Origin: Amblyomma americanum
Taxonomy: Eukaryota; Arthropoda; Arachnida; Ixodida; Ixodidae
NCBI RefSeq assembly: GCF_052857255.1
Contig: NC_135497.1
Coordinates: forward strand, 345,749,751-345,813,750
Direction: 5' to 3'
DNA: 64,000 nt
The position numbers and the translations under genes were made by a program. Positions 24,730-37,258 of this stretch are shown one piece after another (positions within the stretch are counted from its first letter, which is position 1; every line of letters begins with the position of its first letter). A model generated the notes under the pieces. It saw only the letters and a program-made list of their open reading frames with translations, made no database searches and was not told where the DNA came from.

Positions 24730-27700
24730 TTCACATTGCCATGACCTTGAATTGTGACAATCTGTGTGGGGCGGTGCTTCCATTCTTGGACTGTTCCTGT
24801 TAAGAATGCTTTGCTTTTGTATGGTGAAGCGCCTACTTTGCGCATATGACCCAATCCTTGTGAAGTGCAACTTTGGCGAGAGATTCATTTATCGCGGAAT
24901 TGGGGGGAGGGGGAGAGGGACAATATCCTCGCCCTATATTATCCTCTAGATACGGCTGTTAAGCGCATGACATCGCCCATGGTAGACGAGGTCGCGTCGG
25001 TCGTACTGAAGCCACCCGATGTTTTCCGTTCCACCTCAGCACCAAAATGAAGATGAGCAAAACTGTCGAAGCCGCTTAGCTTTCTTCCAGAAAGCTAGCC
25101 TCGGCAAAACAATTCTTATATCGTGCAACTCTTGTAGCCCTATTGCATTCGCTTGCTGCAAACCTCCTGTACACTTAAATGCCAAACACCCAATTCAATC
25201 CAAGCTTCAATTCATCCATCCTGGGGAGCAGCTCCTCTACAAATACCCACGTCAGCAATCTGCTCAAGGACCCATAGCTAAGAGACGGCAGTGCGATCGT
25301 TGGCTCAAACCCCTGCACCTGCTTTGGGAATCCTGTCGGGAGCGCGGCAGTGATTGCTAGGTTTGAAAAGAGGAGCGAGCGCTCCTGTCTGACGATCGCA
25401 AGGCGAAAAAAATATTTTGTTTAAAAGCACCGCGTACACTTGCGGAGATACGAGGTAAGGGAGCAGCACGACACCCATTAATACTTGCGTTCGGGGTGCC
25501 GCTCCACACGCAGAGAGTGCACCCATTCATCGACAAATTGCCCCCTTCCTTCCCCCCCCCCCTTCCCACGCATGGCGCTCTTAACGAAATATCGCGGAAC
25601 GGCTGTGAGCCCAATTTAATATCCTCCCCACGAAGCGGAATAATTTGGCTCTCGCACGTGTGAAACTTAAATCACCGCACGCGTATGTAGAAGTTCCATA
25701 TTATTTTCGTTGTCGGCGCAGCACACTTATTTTGCGTGAAGTGCGATAAAATGTCGCGAGGTAAGAAATTTAATCTTTGCATGTAGAGTGCACATGCCTT
25801 CTTCTCTTACATTTTCGCTCGAAGAATTCTTTCGAATACAGCATCTACCTGTCTGGTCTCTTAAGCGGCGGCAGACGTAAAGAGAGCTATCCTATGACTA
25901 GTGCCACGCACGGTGGTAAAAAAAAAAAAACGGCACTGTGCCGGGCAAATTTTCCCTGAAACTTAAAATAAACCGCGGAATAAAACGCGGCTAACACTGA
26001 GCTGTTCAAGTGTTCGCGCACAGTATGTTGCCCGGCTCAAAAATATAAGCGAAACTAATCTGTCGGCGAAATATAGAAAAATAATTCTCGCTTGCCAACG
26101 AATCCCGCGGTTCCTCATGCTTACAGAAAGGCTCAAATTAATTTCAACTTTTGTACTGAGAGAAAATTTTAATCGTTACTCGTTAGAGCCAGCGCAATGT
26201 TCTGAGTTTTCTTCACACTGCTCTCACTTCCTTGCTGTGCCCTCCCTGTTTCAGCACGCGGAGCTTGCTCGCAGTTCAGCTCTCGCGCCTAAAGATCTCG
26301 GGACCGCGCCTATCTTACCCCCTGGCTTATCTTTCGGGATAGACTGCGATATGTTCGCGTAAAATGACAGACAAATTGCGGCACGGCAGGTTTGGCAGGA
26401 GAAAAATATGGCTTTGGGAAATATGCGAAGAGCGGCCACATCCGTAAGTTATAGTCGTCGTTTCGTGTCTACTTTCTTTTGTCTTTTACAAACATCCGAA
26501 AACACAGCAAGGACCAAACCAACGGCCACGTGTGTACAGTACTCACGGATTGAAATAGGACATTCGGAGCGCGTGGCCGTCGCTTCATGGAGCGCCGCCC
26601 GTAGACGCTCATGGAACCAAGGTGGTGCATTGTGGTATGGCGCGAGAGGGAGAACATCTACAAAGCAGAATTGTTCCTTCCAGTAGCCAATGAGCCGGCC
26701 TGTGGCTTACCACATGCCTGCGTGGCACTGCAAGGCTAGCGCTCCGAATGTCCTATTTCAATCCGTGAGTACTGTACAGTCAAAGCATCCTGTTTTTCTT
26801 CATCCCGCTAACGTTGTGACACCGCTATTCAGGCATAGCGTCGTCCTCATTTAATTAGGCAGGCCGACGGAGAAAAACAAACAAAATGCAACATGTCTAT
26901 CCCTTCGCCGACAGTAGAAGAGAAGCTTGAATCTTGAGCCTTCGAAAATCAAATAGAACAAATAGCCGCAGGCTAACATACCCACCGTGGCTACCCACGG
27001 TGGCTACTCACATACCAACGGTCCATCGTCTATCACCACAGCGCCAGCACGCTATATGCTTTCAGTTAAGCTTGAAATATTCGCCGCTGCCGATGCCGCT
27101 TGTGAGCGGCGACGCTATAGCACAGAATAAAGCCTCTCCCTAAGCAACCTCACGCGCCATCGAGCTAATCTCTTTATGGCCATCGCTTCATCTCTCCAGT
27201 CCATTCCGAGCCTGACGTTCAGTTACAAAAATGTGCCGTCCAATAAACTGAATTATTTGCACAACTTTTACTTGGTTTCTATAGGACTTTGATCCAAGCA
27301 GTTTCGCAACGTCGATCTGAATGCGCAGCCTATTTGCTCTGTTCCACGCTTGTTATTCAGGCCGCTATCGGAAGGTGTTTATGCTCTGCATTGCGGGCCA
27401 TGCACGTGTTCTTCAGCTCAGTTTGTTCCAGGCGTCGGTTAAGATATTCCAGCCGTCACCCAGTTTAACGTTGCCGCCAATCTGTCTGATCCGGGCGCTA
27501 AGCATTTAACCGGACCGCCAACTGATTTAGTCTCCGGACTAGAGTCATTAATACATGCGCCAGGTAACGCAGTCAGCTCGTGTAAACGAAATTGTGAACG
27601 TGGCTGGAAAACACATAACTGACGTGAACTAAGTAAGAAAGCACAAATTTTTACCACCATATTTCAGCTTTGCCTCATGGCAAGCTTGTTTTCTTTTCTA

Positions 27701-28600
27701 TTCTATACTTTAAATTGTATGTAGTATTCAGCAATCTCACTATGTTACAGCTTGCTTGCAGCAATGAGAGGGTGAAAACACAGAGTAAATTAATTCGAAA
27801 CATCTGCATTCTAAAGAAATACGGCTTACGAATGGAGCATCTAGTGCGTCTGTTAACTATCTTGTAATCCACTGTTATCAAAAGAAGACAGCCGGACTTT
27901 TTAACATCATGCCCTAGCTAAGTGGTGTACGCATAACCGTCAATGGCTGCGCGCTCAACCGACTAGCAGCACCACTTGCGGCATGAAAAAAAAAAAGCTA
28001 ATTTTGGCAAGAACGCTACTTCTATCAAAGAACTTACCTGCGGAGTGACGAAGGTGCCATCGTCTCTAAAATTGAGCCTCAAATGTGAAGCATGACTGTT
28101 AAAATGGGTTTAGTCAAGCTTAACTAATTCAACATGGTTATAAAAGTAAGCTTTTAAGGGGTGTTGTTTTTCTTGCCTGAAAACTGCGAATTAATTTACA
28201 GGAATAAATTATTTGCCTCACTCGTGATACAGCTGAAACGAGAAGGAAGTCGATTGACTTCAAAAAAGTTACCGAAATTACAGCGGGATGCAAGGAATTC
28301 TGTATATAGCCGCCAGTGTCTGAGAGATTCTGAAATAACAAGCGTACAAAAAATATTAGTGAAGATTTATTGTCACAACCACAGGGAATTACATCAATCA
28401 TGGATAATGCCTTCGATCAAGGTGCCTTGCAACCGGACAAAATAGGCATAAATTGTGTTTCTATGCATTTTTTTTAGATTTGACATAACATGTTTTCAAA
28501 ATAGAGGTAAAGTTAGTTCCATGACTCGAGTAAGTTTTATAACACATCCCTAATGAGCAAACGCCTGAATAAAAACAAAGAGAAGCTACTAAGCATGCAC
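24730..28600. other. Large-intron stretch, mostly unassigned
   Basis: Apart from the mariner-like MITE, nothing is recognised. A donor-like CAG|GTAAGT on the minus strand at about 28035 follows a short open frame but has no family match. Confidence 0.6.
26537..26774. mobile_element. Mariner-like MITE (238 bp) with 36-bp perfect inverted repeats
   Basis: Arms 26537-26572 and 26739-26774 are perfect reverse complements beginning CAGTACTCACGGATTG. Both ends are flanked by TA (26535-26536 and 26775-26776). TA duplication and a CAGT start are typical of Tc1/mariner elements. The 166-bp interior has no coding capacity. The lack of any arm mismatch suggests a young copy. Confidence 0.82.
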
Positions 28601-28615
28601 ACAAACTCAGCGCAA

Positions 28616-28856
28616 GGCTGCTGCGGTGGCTCAGTCGTTATGGCGCTCGGCTGCTGACCCAAAAGACGCGGGTTTGATTCCGGCCGCGGCGGTCGCATTT
28701 CGATGGAGGCGAAATTCTAGAGGCCCGTGTACTGTGCGATGTGAGTGCACGTTAAAGTACCCCAGGTGGTCGAAATTACCTGCAGCCGTCCAATACGGCG
28801 CCCCTCGTAGCCGAAGTTGCTTTGGGACGTTGAACCCCTATAAACGAAACGAAATG
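28616..28856 (+). mobile_element. tRNA-derived SINE
   Basis: The A box region reads TGGCTCAGTCGTTATGG and the B box GGTTTGATTCC has two changes from the consensus. The body has CGATGGAGGCGAAATTCTAG, CCCCAGGTGGTCGAAAT and TAGCCGAAGTTGC. It ends CCCCTATAAACGAAACG. An ORF across it (28626-28961) is chance coding in the SINE. Confidence 0.85.
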
Positions 28857-28859
28857 AAG

Positions 28860-31750
28860 CTCAGCTTAAGAGAGTGCGTGCGCTGGAAACGACGGGGAGT
28901 ACACGCGATTCGACTCAGCTCACGCCTTCAGAGTGGTACGTGGCGATGCGGCGCTGGGTAGATGAGCACTCAAGCACTATTATCTAAATGGTCAATGTGG
29001 ACACGTGTACACCGTGTGTGAACTATTATGCTCCCCCGTCCAGACGTACCTAAACATTCTAAAAGAACCGCGTGGTCTCTTTACTAGAAAGAAGTCCCTA
29101 TTCTCAACGGCTTATCTAAGGAGACTGATGAAACGAAGAAAATGCTCGTCGCCTTCAAGCACATGGCTCCGTTGGTCCATTATAACACAAACGCAAGAAA
29201 TCATGCTATGCGGTACAGATATAAACATACAGCATAGCAGTATCCCATAAAACATCGTGAACAATGAATGGTTTTTGACACCATGTAGAGCAAGAGTTCC
29301 CGGGGCCAAATTTCGTGCACAGCCTGCGAATGTGTATCCATGTGCGAAAGTGTATCACAAAGCAAGGAATATAGTCACTGCCTTCCGTTCTATTTATATA
29401 TATGACTCAATTAAAAAGAATTGGCGGCTGATCAATGGGCCGACCCGAAGAAAATGAACGGCATTAGACTTTCATTCCCCTTCGCATGACACATTACATC
29501 ACGTATATTTCTGTACACCTATCTTCTTATAACACACTTAGTCTCCTTCGTACTTCTTTACCCTGTCATGCTTCTACTTGTTTCCCCTCTAGAGCAGGAT
29601 CTGCCATATGCGGCGGACGTGCTCTTCGATGGCCTTGCTGTTGGGCTCTCCGCAGATCTTCGTGCGCTGCTCGTTGAAGGTGCCATGAGACCCACTCACG
29701 AGCACAGCACAGCGCCGCCAATCCGTCAAGGGAAGCTCGCACACTGCCACTTCAACGGAAAAATGGCGTCCGGCGCGCGCTCTTCTCACCCTCCACCTTT
29801 TACGGTAGCCACCCGCAGTGCTCATCCCGTGGCAACCACGCTCAGGTTGCGCACTCCTCCGCCTGTGTCAGAGCTCACTCCGTCCACGGCAGCCACCTTC
29901 CGGCCCCTCCCCTTCAAGCGGAGAGGAGGGTTTCCCTCTTTCCGCTTTTCAACTGCCAACCATGGCAGGTGGAGGCTTCAGAGCACGACAGACACTTTTT
30001 CCCCACGCATGGGTTCTAATGTCATCGCAATAAAAAGTCATTAATTCAAACAAGGGAGCGCCTGCAGACGTTCATCATAGTCTTTACGGACGAATGTTTC
30101 AAACAAACGGTGTACGGTGTATAAAAAGAAGGCTTACAAATCGCAGTATTTTTTGTTCTATTATAACGATTGTTAAAGGACGGCCAGAACTATCCTTTCT
30201 GCGCAGCGAACGCAAGAAATGCTAGAAGACGGGTGGTACTTCAGATACTACGCAAAAGAATTAGTACTGGAGCCGTCGTGTCTGCTGTAAACGGCCGTCG
30301 CAAGCAAATGAAGCGAAATAATATTAAAGAAAGAGGCTACCAGTCGCGTCAAATGCAAGGTTGGGTAGATGCGCCCCTTCAATGGGGAGAGCACCGATAT
30401 GACGTTTCTTTGGCTTGAAACAATTCTTTTGTCCCTTTTATGGCTCTGTGCGCACGCAGTTTGGCTAGATCATGCCAGGTAATGACGGCAAAGAACGTTT
30501 CGCGAAGATGAGTACAAAGCCTTTCCCGTAGAGCCTACTGAGGTTTCCATGGGAAAGCGTAGGTCGTGTGATGTACGTGTCAAAACGTCTACTTTGACGT
30601 GAAATCCCTTTGGCGAGAATTTTTGGAAATTCTTTTGCTCTGCGCAGAAGCAAGCACCGTTCTTGGGGATCGATATCTGTGGACGAGAGGCTGAGGAAGT
30701 TTGAAGCCTAGTTATTAAGCTCGAATTCGAGAGAAGTAGCCACCATAGAGTTAGCGTTTTTTTTTCGTTGTTTGCACGCCCATTTGGACGTGGTAGCATC
30801 CTTGAATTGAAAGAGACGTTCACTGAAATATTACTCGATACGCTGACTTAAACATGCGATGTTTGATATAGTCCTAACGGGGACGACCTTTGTGACGTTA
30901 TCGCAGGGGCAGTAGCGCAAACACTTCTGTTTTGCAGAACTGCAACACCATATTTCAAGACTGACGTTCTGCTACTTATGCTCCCGCTAGTTATTTTAGC
31001 GAGCATTCGCCCAAACAATACGCTGGCCAGGGATTACGTGCTAGTGACACCCATCTTAGCAGGCAGTACTCTTTCAGCCGCGTTAAAGTAAACACACGCG
31101 ACCAGACTCGGTGAAGTTTTAAAGAACGGCGACTTTCCATCATCCAGAGCTATAGTGAGGCGCAAAGTGATTCTACTTTTAGTCAGCGGCTCTTTCAGGA
31201 GACGTGGGGATGAATATTCATGACGCGGTGAGCGGATCGCGTGCCGCTATAGAGGATGGTTCTGGGTGCGAGTGACACGTGACGAACGGTGCAACACGCA
31301 GGGTGTTCCACGTAAACACGAATGCGGCGGTCGTAGCAGGAACGCCCTGGATAGCTGGGGTGCGTCCCTTCCTTTCTTTGTTTTTTTAGAATGGCACGGC
31401 AGAAACAGCGCCAACGCTCGACATAACCGAGTTTTGCGAGACGCCAGCGCAGAAACAAAAGAAGCCAAAATCAGTGCTTTATGATGAGATAGCTGTTTTC
31501 GTAAAAATAGCAAAAAAAGCACAGCAGCGAAAAAGCTTTGCACAACATGACAACAGCACAAAAACATGGTTTCTCTCGTGCACGAATAAACTCTGAATTT
31601 CCTTCAGATATGAATTTAGCGTGCGTCTAACCAGCACACGCAGCAATCCCAAAGCTGCGTTAGCTTTGAGGCAGCATATTGCGCCCATCATCTGTTATAA
31701 CGACAAAACCTTCCCTGTAGCAGCGTCTCTAGACTTACTTCGTGTTGTTT
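28860..31750. other. Large-intron stretch around the candidate orphan exon
   Basis: Except for the candidate exon near 29.6 kb and its GC-rich surroundings (29.6-30.0 kb), no gene or element is recognised. Confidence 0.6.
29589..29755 (-). CDS. Candidate terminal coding exon, function unknown
   Basis: The minus strand has an open frame reading VEVAVCELPLTDWRR, CAVLVSGSHGTFNEQ, RTKICGEPNSKAIEEH and VRRIWQILL before a TAG at 29591-29589. Third positions are strongly G/C and the codons look selected, unlike surrounding intron. Three cysteines in a short basic domain would suit a small secreted protein, but I do not recognise the family. A possible acceptor (GAAGTGGCAG) precedes the first Cys codon near 29742. 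The opposite strand competes: it has a strong acceptor (TTTCCCCTCTAG, ending 29592) and an AATAAA at 30029-30034, which would suit a plus-strand last exon. Either could be a nested gene, a retrocopy or a repeat fragment. Confidence 0.35.
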
Positions 31751-31754
31751 TTTT

Positions 31755-32510
31755 TTTGAAAGAAAGAAAGAAAGATTTATTTCAGCAGAGCAGTTACAGC
31801 ATCTGCTGCAGGGGCAGAGGCTAAAGGCTGTGGCGCCTGACGAGGCCTCTGTCCCTCTGCAGTCGACGGAAGTGCAATACAAATTTGAGCATAACAAGAA
31901 GGTAAGTCACATAATTAAAACAGATGTGGGTAAATTATGCTATTATAACCACAACATTAACACAATATGATAAGTACAAAAAAAATGCAAGGATATTATA
32001 CAGAGATTTTGTTCAGTAGACAATACATTGAAGGAAACTTATTACAAAAATAAAGTGAAAAACCATAGTACAAAAGAAGAATACATCCTGAGTATGCATG
32101 TCATATGTACTCGTCACTCCCCGTACAAAATACCTGATATTATTAGGACATCTTTAATGTGCTTTTTGAATGTGCTAATATTAGATGCGAAATTCAAGTT
32201 ACCTACAAGTTTATTAAGAATCGAAGCCATTTGATAAGGAACTGTTTGTTTACCGTAACTGGTTCTAGTTTTTGGTATGCGTCTTTTATTGTGTCGGAAA
32301 GGATAAGTGGAGTTTTCTTCCCTGTCACAAATGTGCAGCTTCCGGAGTTGTACGAACTGAAGTAGTTTATAGTAGTATGGCTGATCAGTCCTCAGCATTT
32401 TATATTTTAAGAACAAAGGAGAAGTTTGTAGGAGCTGGTAACGTCCATAATAATTTTCATAACAACGTAATATCTTTATTACGTTGTTCAAGAATATGTA
32501 CTACAGTATT
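31755..32510 (-). mobile_element. 5'-truncated CR1-like LINE 3' end
   Basis: The minus strand from 32491 to 32114 encodes 125 residues resembling the C-terminus of a LINE ORF2. It contains an arginine/lysine-rich segment RTSYGKQTVPYQMASILN and then FKKHIKDVLI, comparable in layout with the tail of the CR1-like copy at 36914-37258 (TNYGKKMRNYYVPAVFN). A 3' UTR of about 350 bp follows and ends in (CTTT)n, seen as (GAAA)n at 31759-31776 on the plus strand. A short 5'-truncated copy with a simple-repeat tail is the usual product of target-primed reverse transcription. Confidence 0.65.
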
Positions 32511-33076
32511 CGTTCGGTCATTCGTTTTTTTTTGTTGTTGTTCATTACTTTTCGTCTATATGCGACTGAACTGACATAGCACACCGAGACTGCCAACTGC
32601 ACTGTCAATAGGTTAATGTCCGTGATACAGGGGTATTTTAATGGCCTTTCGAACAAGCCTGCGTCGAGGTGGCTAGTGAACCATAGCTACATAGCCAGCT
32701 TCTGTTACAACAGAATACAATGTGCGCCCAGCATGGGCATCCAACTGCCCTTGAGGTTTCGACAGGCACCGAAAACTGCGGTCCACGAAACGGGCCGCGT
32801 TCTTCCAGCCATCAGCCGCACGCCGCTTAAAACGCAATTTGTCGCGATCGCTGCACTTTCCGCTCAGCACATCGGCAGGAAATGGTGCTGAAGACAAGCC
32901 TCCTCTCGCTTCACTTGGCTTCGCGAAGTACGGGCGTTGTGGTGTCTGTGCTGTTCCCGAAAGTCTCCTCGTTTTAACCGGCTCTTCAAGCCAAAGACAA
33001 ATGCGGCCTCCAGTTGCGAAACCGGGAGGCTGATGTTTTCCCTGCTATGACTATTTCGAAGCAGCAGTCAGAAGGA

Positions 33077-33330
33077 TAATTCTTGTCCTGTTACTCTTAG
33101 GCGCCGACGTGTCCCTTACTGGTCCGATGATCCTGATGCATGGCCGGAGCGTGAAATCAAGATAGAAGCACCAAAGCAACGACAGATAACTTCGCCGTCA
33201 CCGCCTACTGTGCAACTGACGTCATGGACTACGGGATTTAGGCACTACAAATGGAAGCAGCAAAAGGCGACATTCGGCAGTCCGGTGGAGTATCGAATGT
33301 TGTGCTAATTTTTGTCCTGTTACTCTTAGG
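33077..33330 (+). repeat. 25-bp direct repeat in the CR1-like LINE leader
   Basis: 33077-33101 and 33306-33330 share 24 of 25 bases (core CTGTTACTCTTAGG). The copies are 229 bp apart. The second copy is followed by TAAGC, so AG|GTAAGC reads like a splice site. Confidence 0.85.
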
Positions 33331-33401
33331 TAAGCGACACGTTTGTTTGTTCTACGCTCCACTGGACTGCACCTTTTTTGTGATCTTCTCTGCAGTCAGC
33401 A

Positions 33402-34374
33402 ATGGCTCCTCAGCAGTGTTTCTCTTGTTCGAAGGGTTTTGGGAAAAAAACTATGTTTTTAACATGCAGTAACTGTGAAAAGTCTTCACATTGAATGCTC
33501 AGGTACAAGTAAATCAGCTCTTAAGGACTTAGGTTCAAGCGAATTATCGGTCTGGAAGTGTGTTGACTGCACGGAAACAAAGTATACTGATGATGATAAA
33601 TCATGTAGCGAAAATGATGAGAAAAAGCAGAGTAGTAGGCCCACGTCTGCCAAAACAACCGCTATGAACACTCCGATTGAAGGCTTCAGCCAGAAGCTTA
33701 CAAACATTTTGAGATGTCTGGAATCGCTTGAAAACAAGGTTGACAAACAGAGCGCTATCACACAGGCAGTACAAAAAGCAATGGAAATGCTTGCTTCCAA
33801 GTACGACGAACTCTTGTCAAAGATTACCAGTCATGAAAACGAGATAGCTAAACTAAAAAAAAACAACTGAAGAACTGACTGAAAAATTTTCTGAAAATAG
33901 CACTGAGCTTTCCAGGCTGAAAGATTGTGTTGAAAGCGCTGAGCAGTACACAAGGCGCAGAAACGTAGACATACACTGGATAGCTGAATACCCTAATCAG
34001 GAAATTTACCAAGTTCTGACTGACATCAGTGCAAATTTGAAGGTACAGACACCGGACCGGAGTGACAGAGTATAGAAGGGATGCATCGACTCAAGACACA
34101 AAAAGATAAGATTCCACCGATTATTGTTCGCTTTGTGAACCAAGCCGCGCTGGACATGTGGCTGGCGAAAAAGCGAGCGCTGCAAACAGAAAAAAATCTA
34201 CGTATATACGAGACCAGAGCTAAAAAAATGCTGCTTTCGGATTGCAAGAAGCTTGCGAAAGATCGAAGGTTCAAATTTGTCTGGGTGAGCAACGGAAAAA
34301 TTCTCGTCCGAAAAAGTGGAGGTGCATTGATCATTAGTATCAACTCTGAGAGAGATCTCGAGAAACTAACGTAA
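33402..34374 (+). pseudogene. CR1-like LINE ORF1 (zinc-finger/coiled-coil protein), frameshifted
   Basis: The ATG at 33402 starts MAPQQCFSCSKGFGKK and runs into a PHD/RING-like cysteine cluster: CFSC, LTCSNCEK, then HIEC and VWKCVDC. A 2-nt loss near 33485 moves the frame, so the rest of the finger continues at 33475. After it comes a Gln/Glu/Lys-rich segment with a coiled-coil pattern (~33690-33870), a second frameshift in the A-run at 33854, an RNA-binding-like region (RRRNVDIHW...YQVLTDISANLKVQ), and a C-terminal part (34081-34371) with FVNQAALDMWLAKKRAL. ORF1 proteins of this form are found in CR1/L2-type LINEs of arthropods. The TAA stop (34372-34374) overlaps the ATG of ORF2. At least three lesions make this copy non-functional. 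Confidence 0.8.
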
Positions 34375-37258
34375 TGATTTCCTTTGACTCATTTCGCGAG
34401 TGGAACGTTCATGTTAAAACTGCAAAAAGCGATGGAGATTGGAACCACAGAATCGGTTTGCTGCATGTCACTATTAGAAGTCTGAATAGATACTGGGATG
34501 AATTAGGATTGATTTTAAAGACTGTGGTGGTTCCTTTTGATGTTATTATTCTCACTAAGTTTAATATAGATGTGTCGAGAAAATGTGCATTTGTATTTGC
34601 TGGGTACACTCAGTACACATTGTGCCGTGAAAACCGTAAAGGGGGCGGTGTTATGCTGTTCATAAAAGATGAGTGGGTGACGAATAGAATTGACGTCAGC
34701 TTTATTCACGCAGAGGCGGTCACTCTCTCTACTTCCAAAGGAAATACAGATTATACTTTATGTGCAATATACAGGCCACCAAATTCGAATGCCAGTGCAT
34801 TTCTAGATGAGCTGTATACCTTTTTTTCATAAATACATGAATGAGAAACACTTCAATATTGCAGGGGATCTAAACATAGACATTATGAAAGAGACAAAAG
34901 GTATCACAGCAGGTCACCTCAATTTGCTTGCAGAATTTGGACTTGTGAAAGTAATTAATGGATACACGAGAGAGGAATACTTAGGTGCTAATATTACCAA
35001 GTCATGCATTAACCATATAATTATTCGTTTGCAAAACCAGCAATATGTTTCGAGAGTTATAAAGCAAAAACTAGCTGATCATTACTTTGTAACGGTTAAA
35101 ATTTTGCTGACGATCATACAACTAATCGAGGCGTTATTACAGGTTCTGTTGTAGATAACAGAAAAGTAGACCAATTAGTTCGTAATGTTAGCTGGAGTTT
35201 CTTTTTAGATTTAGATCACATCAGCTTATATAACAAAACTGTTTAAATCTTTCGCAACGTCTATGCACAGTCAACTAAATCTGTTAACATCAAAATAAGG
35301 AAAACAGATAAGAAGTGGATAACTCATGAGATAGCAGAGTTGTGCTGCGTGAAAGATAAAGCATGGCTAAAATTAAGGAAGCAACCTGAAGATAAAGCTT
35401 TAAGAGATGAATATCGCGCATTGAGGAATCGGGTAACGGCGAAAATGCGACTGGCGAAAAGATCTTTTTACGCACGACAGTTTTCACTGAACGAACATGG
35501 CGGAAAGAAAACGTAGAAAATTGCCAATGAACTGATGGGTAGACCGAAAAAGACTTCCGTTGATGAAGCAGTAAAGAAGAATTTTCCAAAGAAGAACGTG
35601 AAAGTGCTCTGTGATAAATTTAATGATGTGTTTGTAAACACAACAGAAAAGTTGCGAAATATAGCAGTCAGTAGGCCTGTACCACATCGACCGAAACGGG
35701 CATGTGTACATACTGCATATCTGCCTATGATAACAGTTGACGAGCTATGGAGCATTATATGCGGAATGAAGCAGTTCAAGCCACCTGGATATCATGGCAT
35801 TCGTCTAAGGGATCTTTACAGAAATTTTGACGTTTTGAAAGACGTGGTTATGAACATACTGAATGGTGTATTCGAAACTGGTGATATATTTCAAGAACTT
35901 AAGATATCTTGTCAGGCCGATCTAAAAACATGGGAAGAAAGGTGATTGTACAAATTATAGGCCAATCGCAATACTTTCATCAATAGCACATATTATGGAA
36001 AAGCATGTTGTGTATGTTCTGCAATCATTCTGTGAAAAATATTCTTTGAACAATGCTGAACAATTTGGCTTCACAAGGAATAGAAGTACGACTACACTTC
36101 GTGAAGATTTTTCTGACTATGTTTATAATGCACTATGAAATCAGCACATTGCGTTAGCCTTATTTCTGGACTTAACTAAAGCATTTGACACAGTAGATCA
36201 TACGCTATTACTCATAAAATTAAGCTCACTTGGTTTTCGCGGTCATTTTAACAAGTTTTTTGTCAATTAATTTACAGATACGCTGCAGTGTGTGGTGCTT
36301 GGTAATATGCACGGAGATTTAAAAAAATGTTAAATTCGGTGTACCACAAGGATGTACACTTGGCCCACTGCTTTTTAATGTATATGTATCTGATTTGGGT
36401 TTATTGCAGCTTAAGTCAAACGTTTTTCAATACGCTGACGATAAAGCGCTAGCACTTGAAGCTACTGATTATCGTAAATGCGTGGAATCATTTCAAATAG
36501 ATTTAAGTGGAGTCGTTAACTGGTTCTCGCAAAATTTCATTTTTTTAAACGTTAACAAAACAAAACTGATATGCTTTAAAAACCTTCATAAAATTGTTAC
36601 TTTAAACCAACCACTGCATCTTCACACATCCCACTGTTACCAGCGTAAATGTAAATCTATGCAAATAGAGAGACCAGTTCTTTATCTGGCCATCCACTTT
36701 GACCAACACCTTACATAGAGCGACCACAACGTCTACCTCTCTAGAAAGATAATGTACATTGCGACTATCATGTATCACCTTCGTGGCAAATCTCCGCTTC
36801 ATCTTAGACGACTGATCTATATTAGTAGAACCTGTTTTAAAGGACGGCATTACTGTATATGGTAACTGCTCCGAATACAAGAAAAAACATTAAATGCTAT
36901 CCTAAAGAGAATAGTGAACACTATATCTTACGCCACTAAACTACACTCGGTTGATATGAAAGGAAAATACGATGAGTTAGGCATCCTTCAGATTCGTGAA
37001 TTCTTTCACTTTGTTGTGTTAACACGGTATTATTATTCAAATGAATATCAGACTCCCGTAATAAAAGATGTCACCTTGAGAAAAACGGAATGTTTTGTTC
37101 AGCCACAGGTTTATACAAACTATGGTAAAAAGATGCGCAATTATTATGTACCGGCTGTATTTAATAAAATTCCCGATGATCTATGTATTGCAAATAACAA
37201 GCGTAGGATGATGAAGGACATAAGAAATTGGTGTGCAAATGTATTGCCTTCTGTATAG
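34374..37258 (+). pseudogene. CR1-like LINE ORF2 (endonuclease-reverse transcriptase), multiply disrupted
   Basis: The frame opens at the ATG overlapping the ORF1 stop. The apurinic-like endonuclease is recognisable from IRSLNRYWDELG, VVPFDVIILTKFNI, RKGGGVMLFI and AIYRPPNS. After a frameshift in a T-run near 34825 it continues with AGDLNIDI, YTREE and VIKQKLADHYF. Reverse transcriptase motifs follow in shifting frames: RPIAILSS (~35960), ALFLDLTKAFDTVDH (~36150-36200), GVPQGCTLGPLLFN (~36338-36380) and the catalytic YADD at 36431-36442. The C-terminal 115 codons (36914-37258) are open. Several stops and frameshifts mean the copy is dead. Catalytic residues that remain visible are otherwise conserved. 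Confidence 0.9.

Noticed and set aside
28000..28040. Exon-like end with CAG|GTAAGT on the minus strand (GTFVTPQ)
   Set aside because: No matching acceptor at a sensible distance and no fit to Frq, whose junctions are complete without it.
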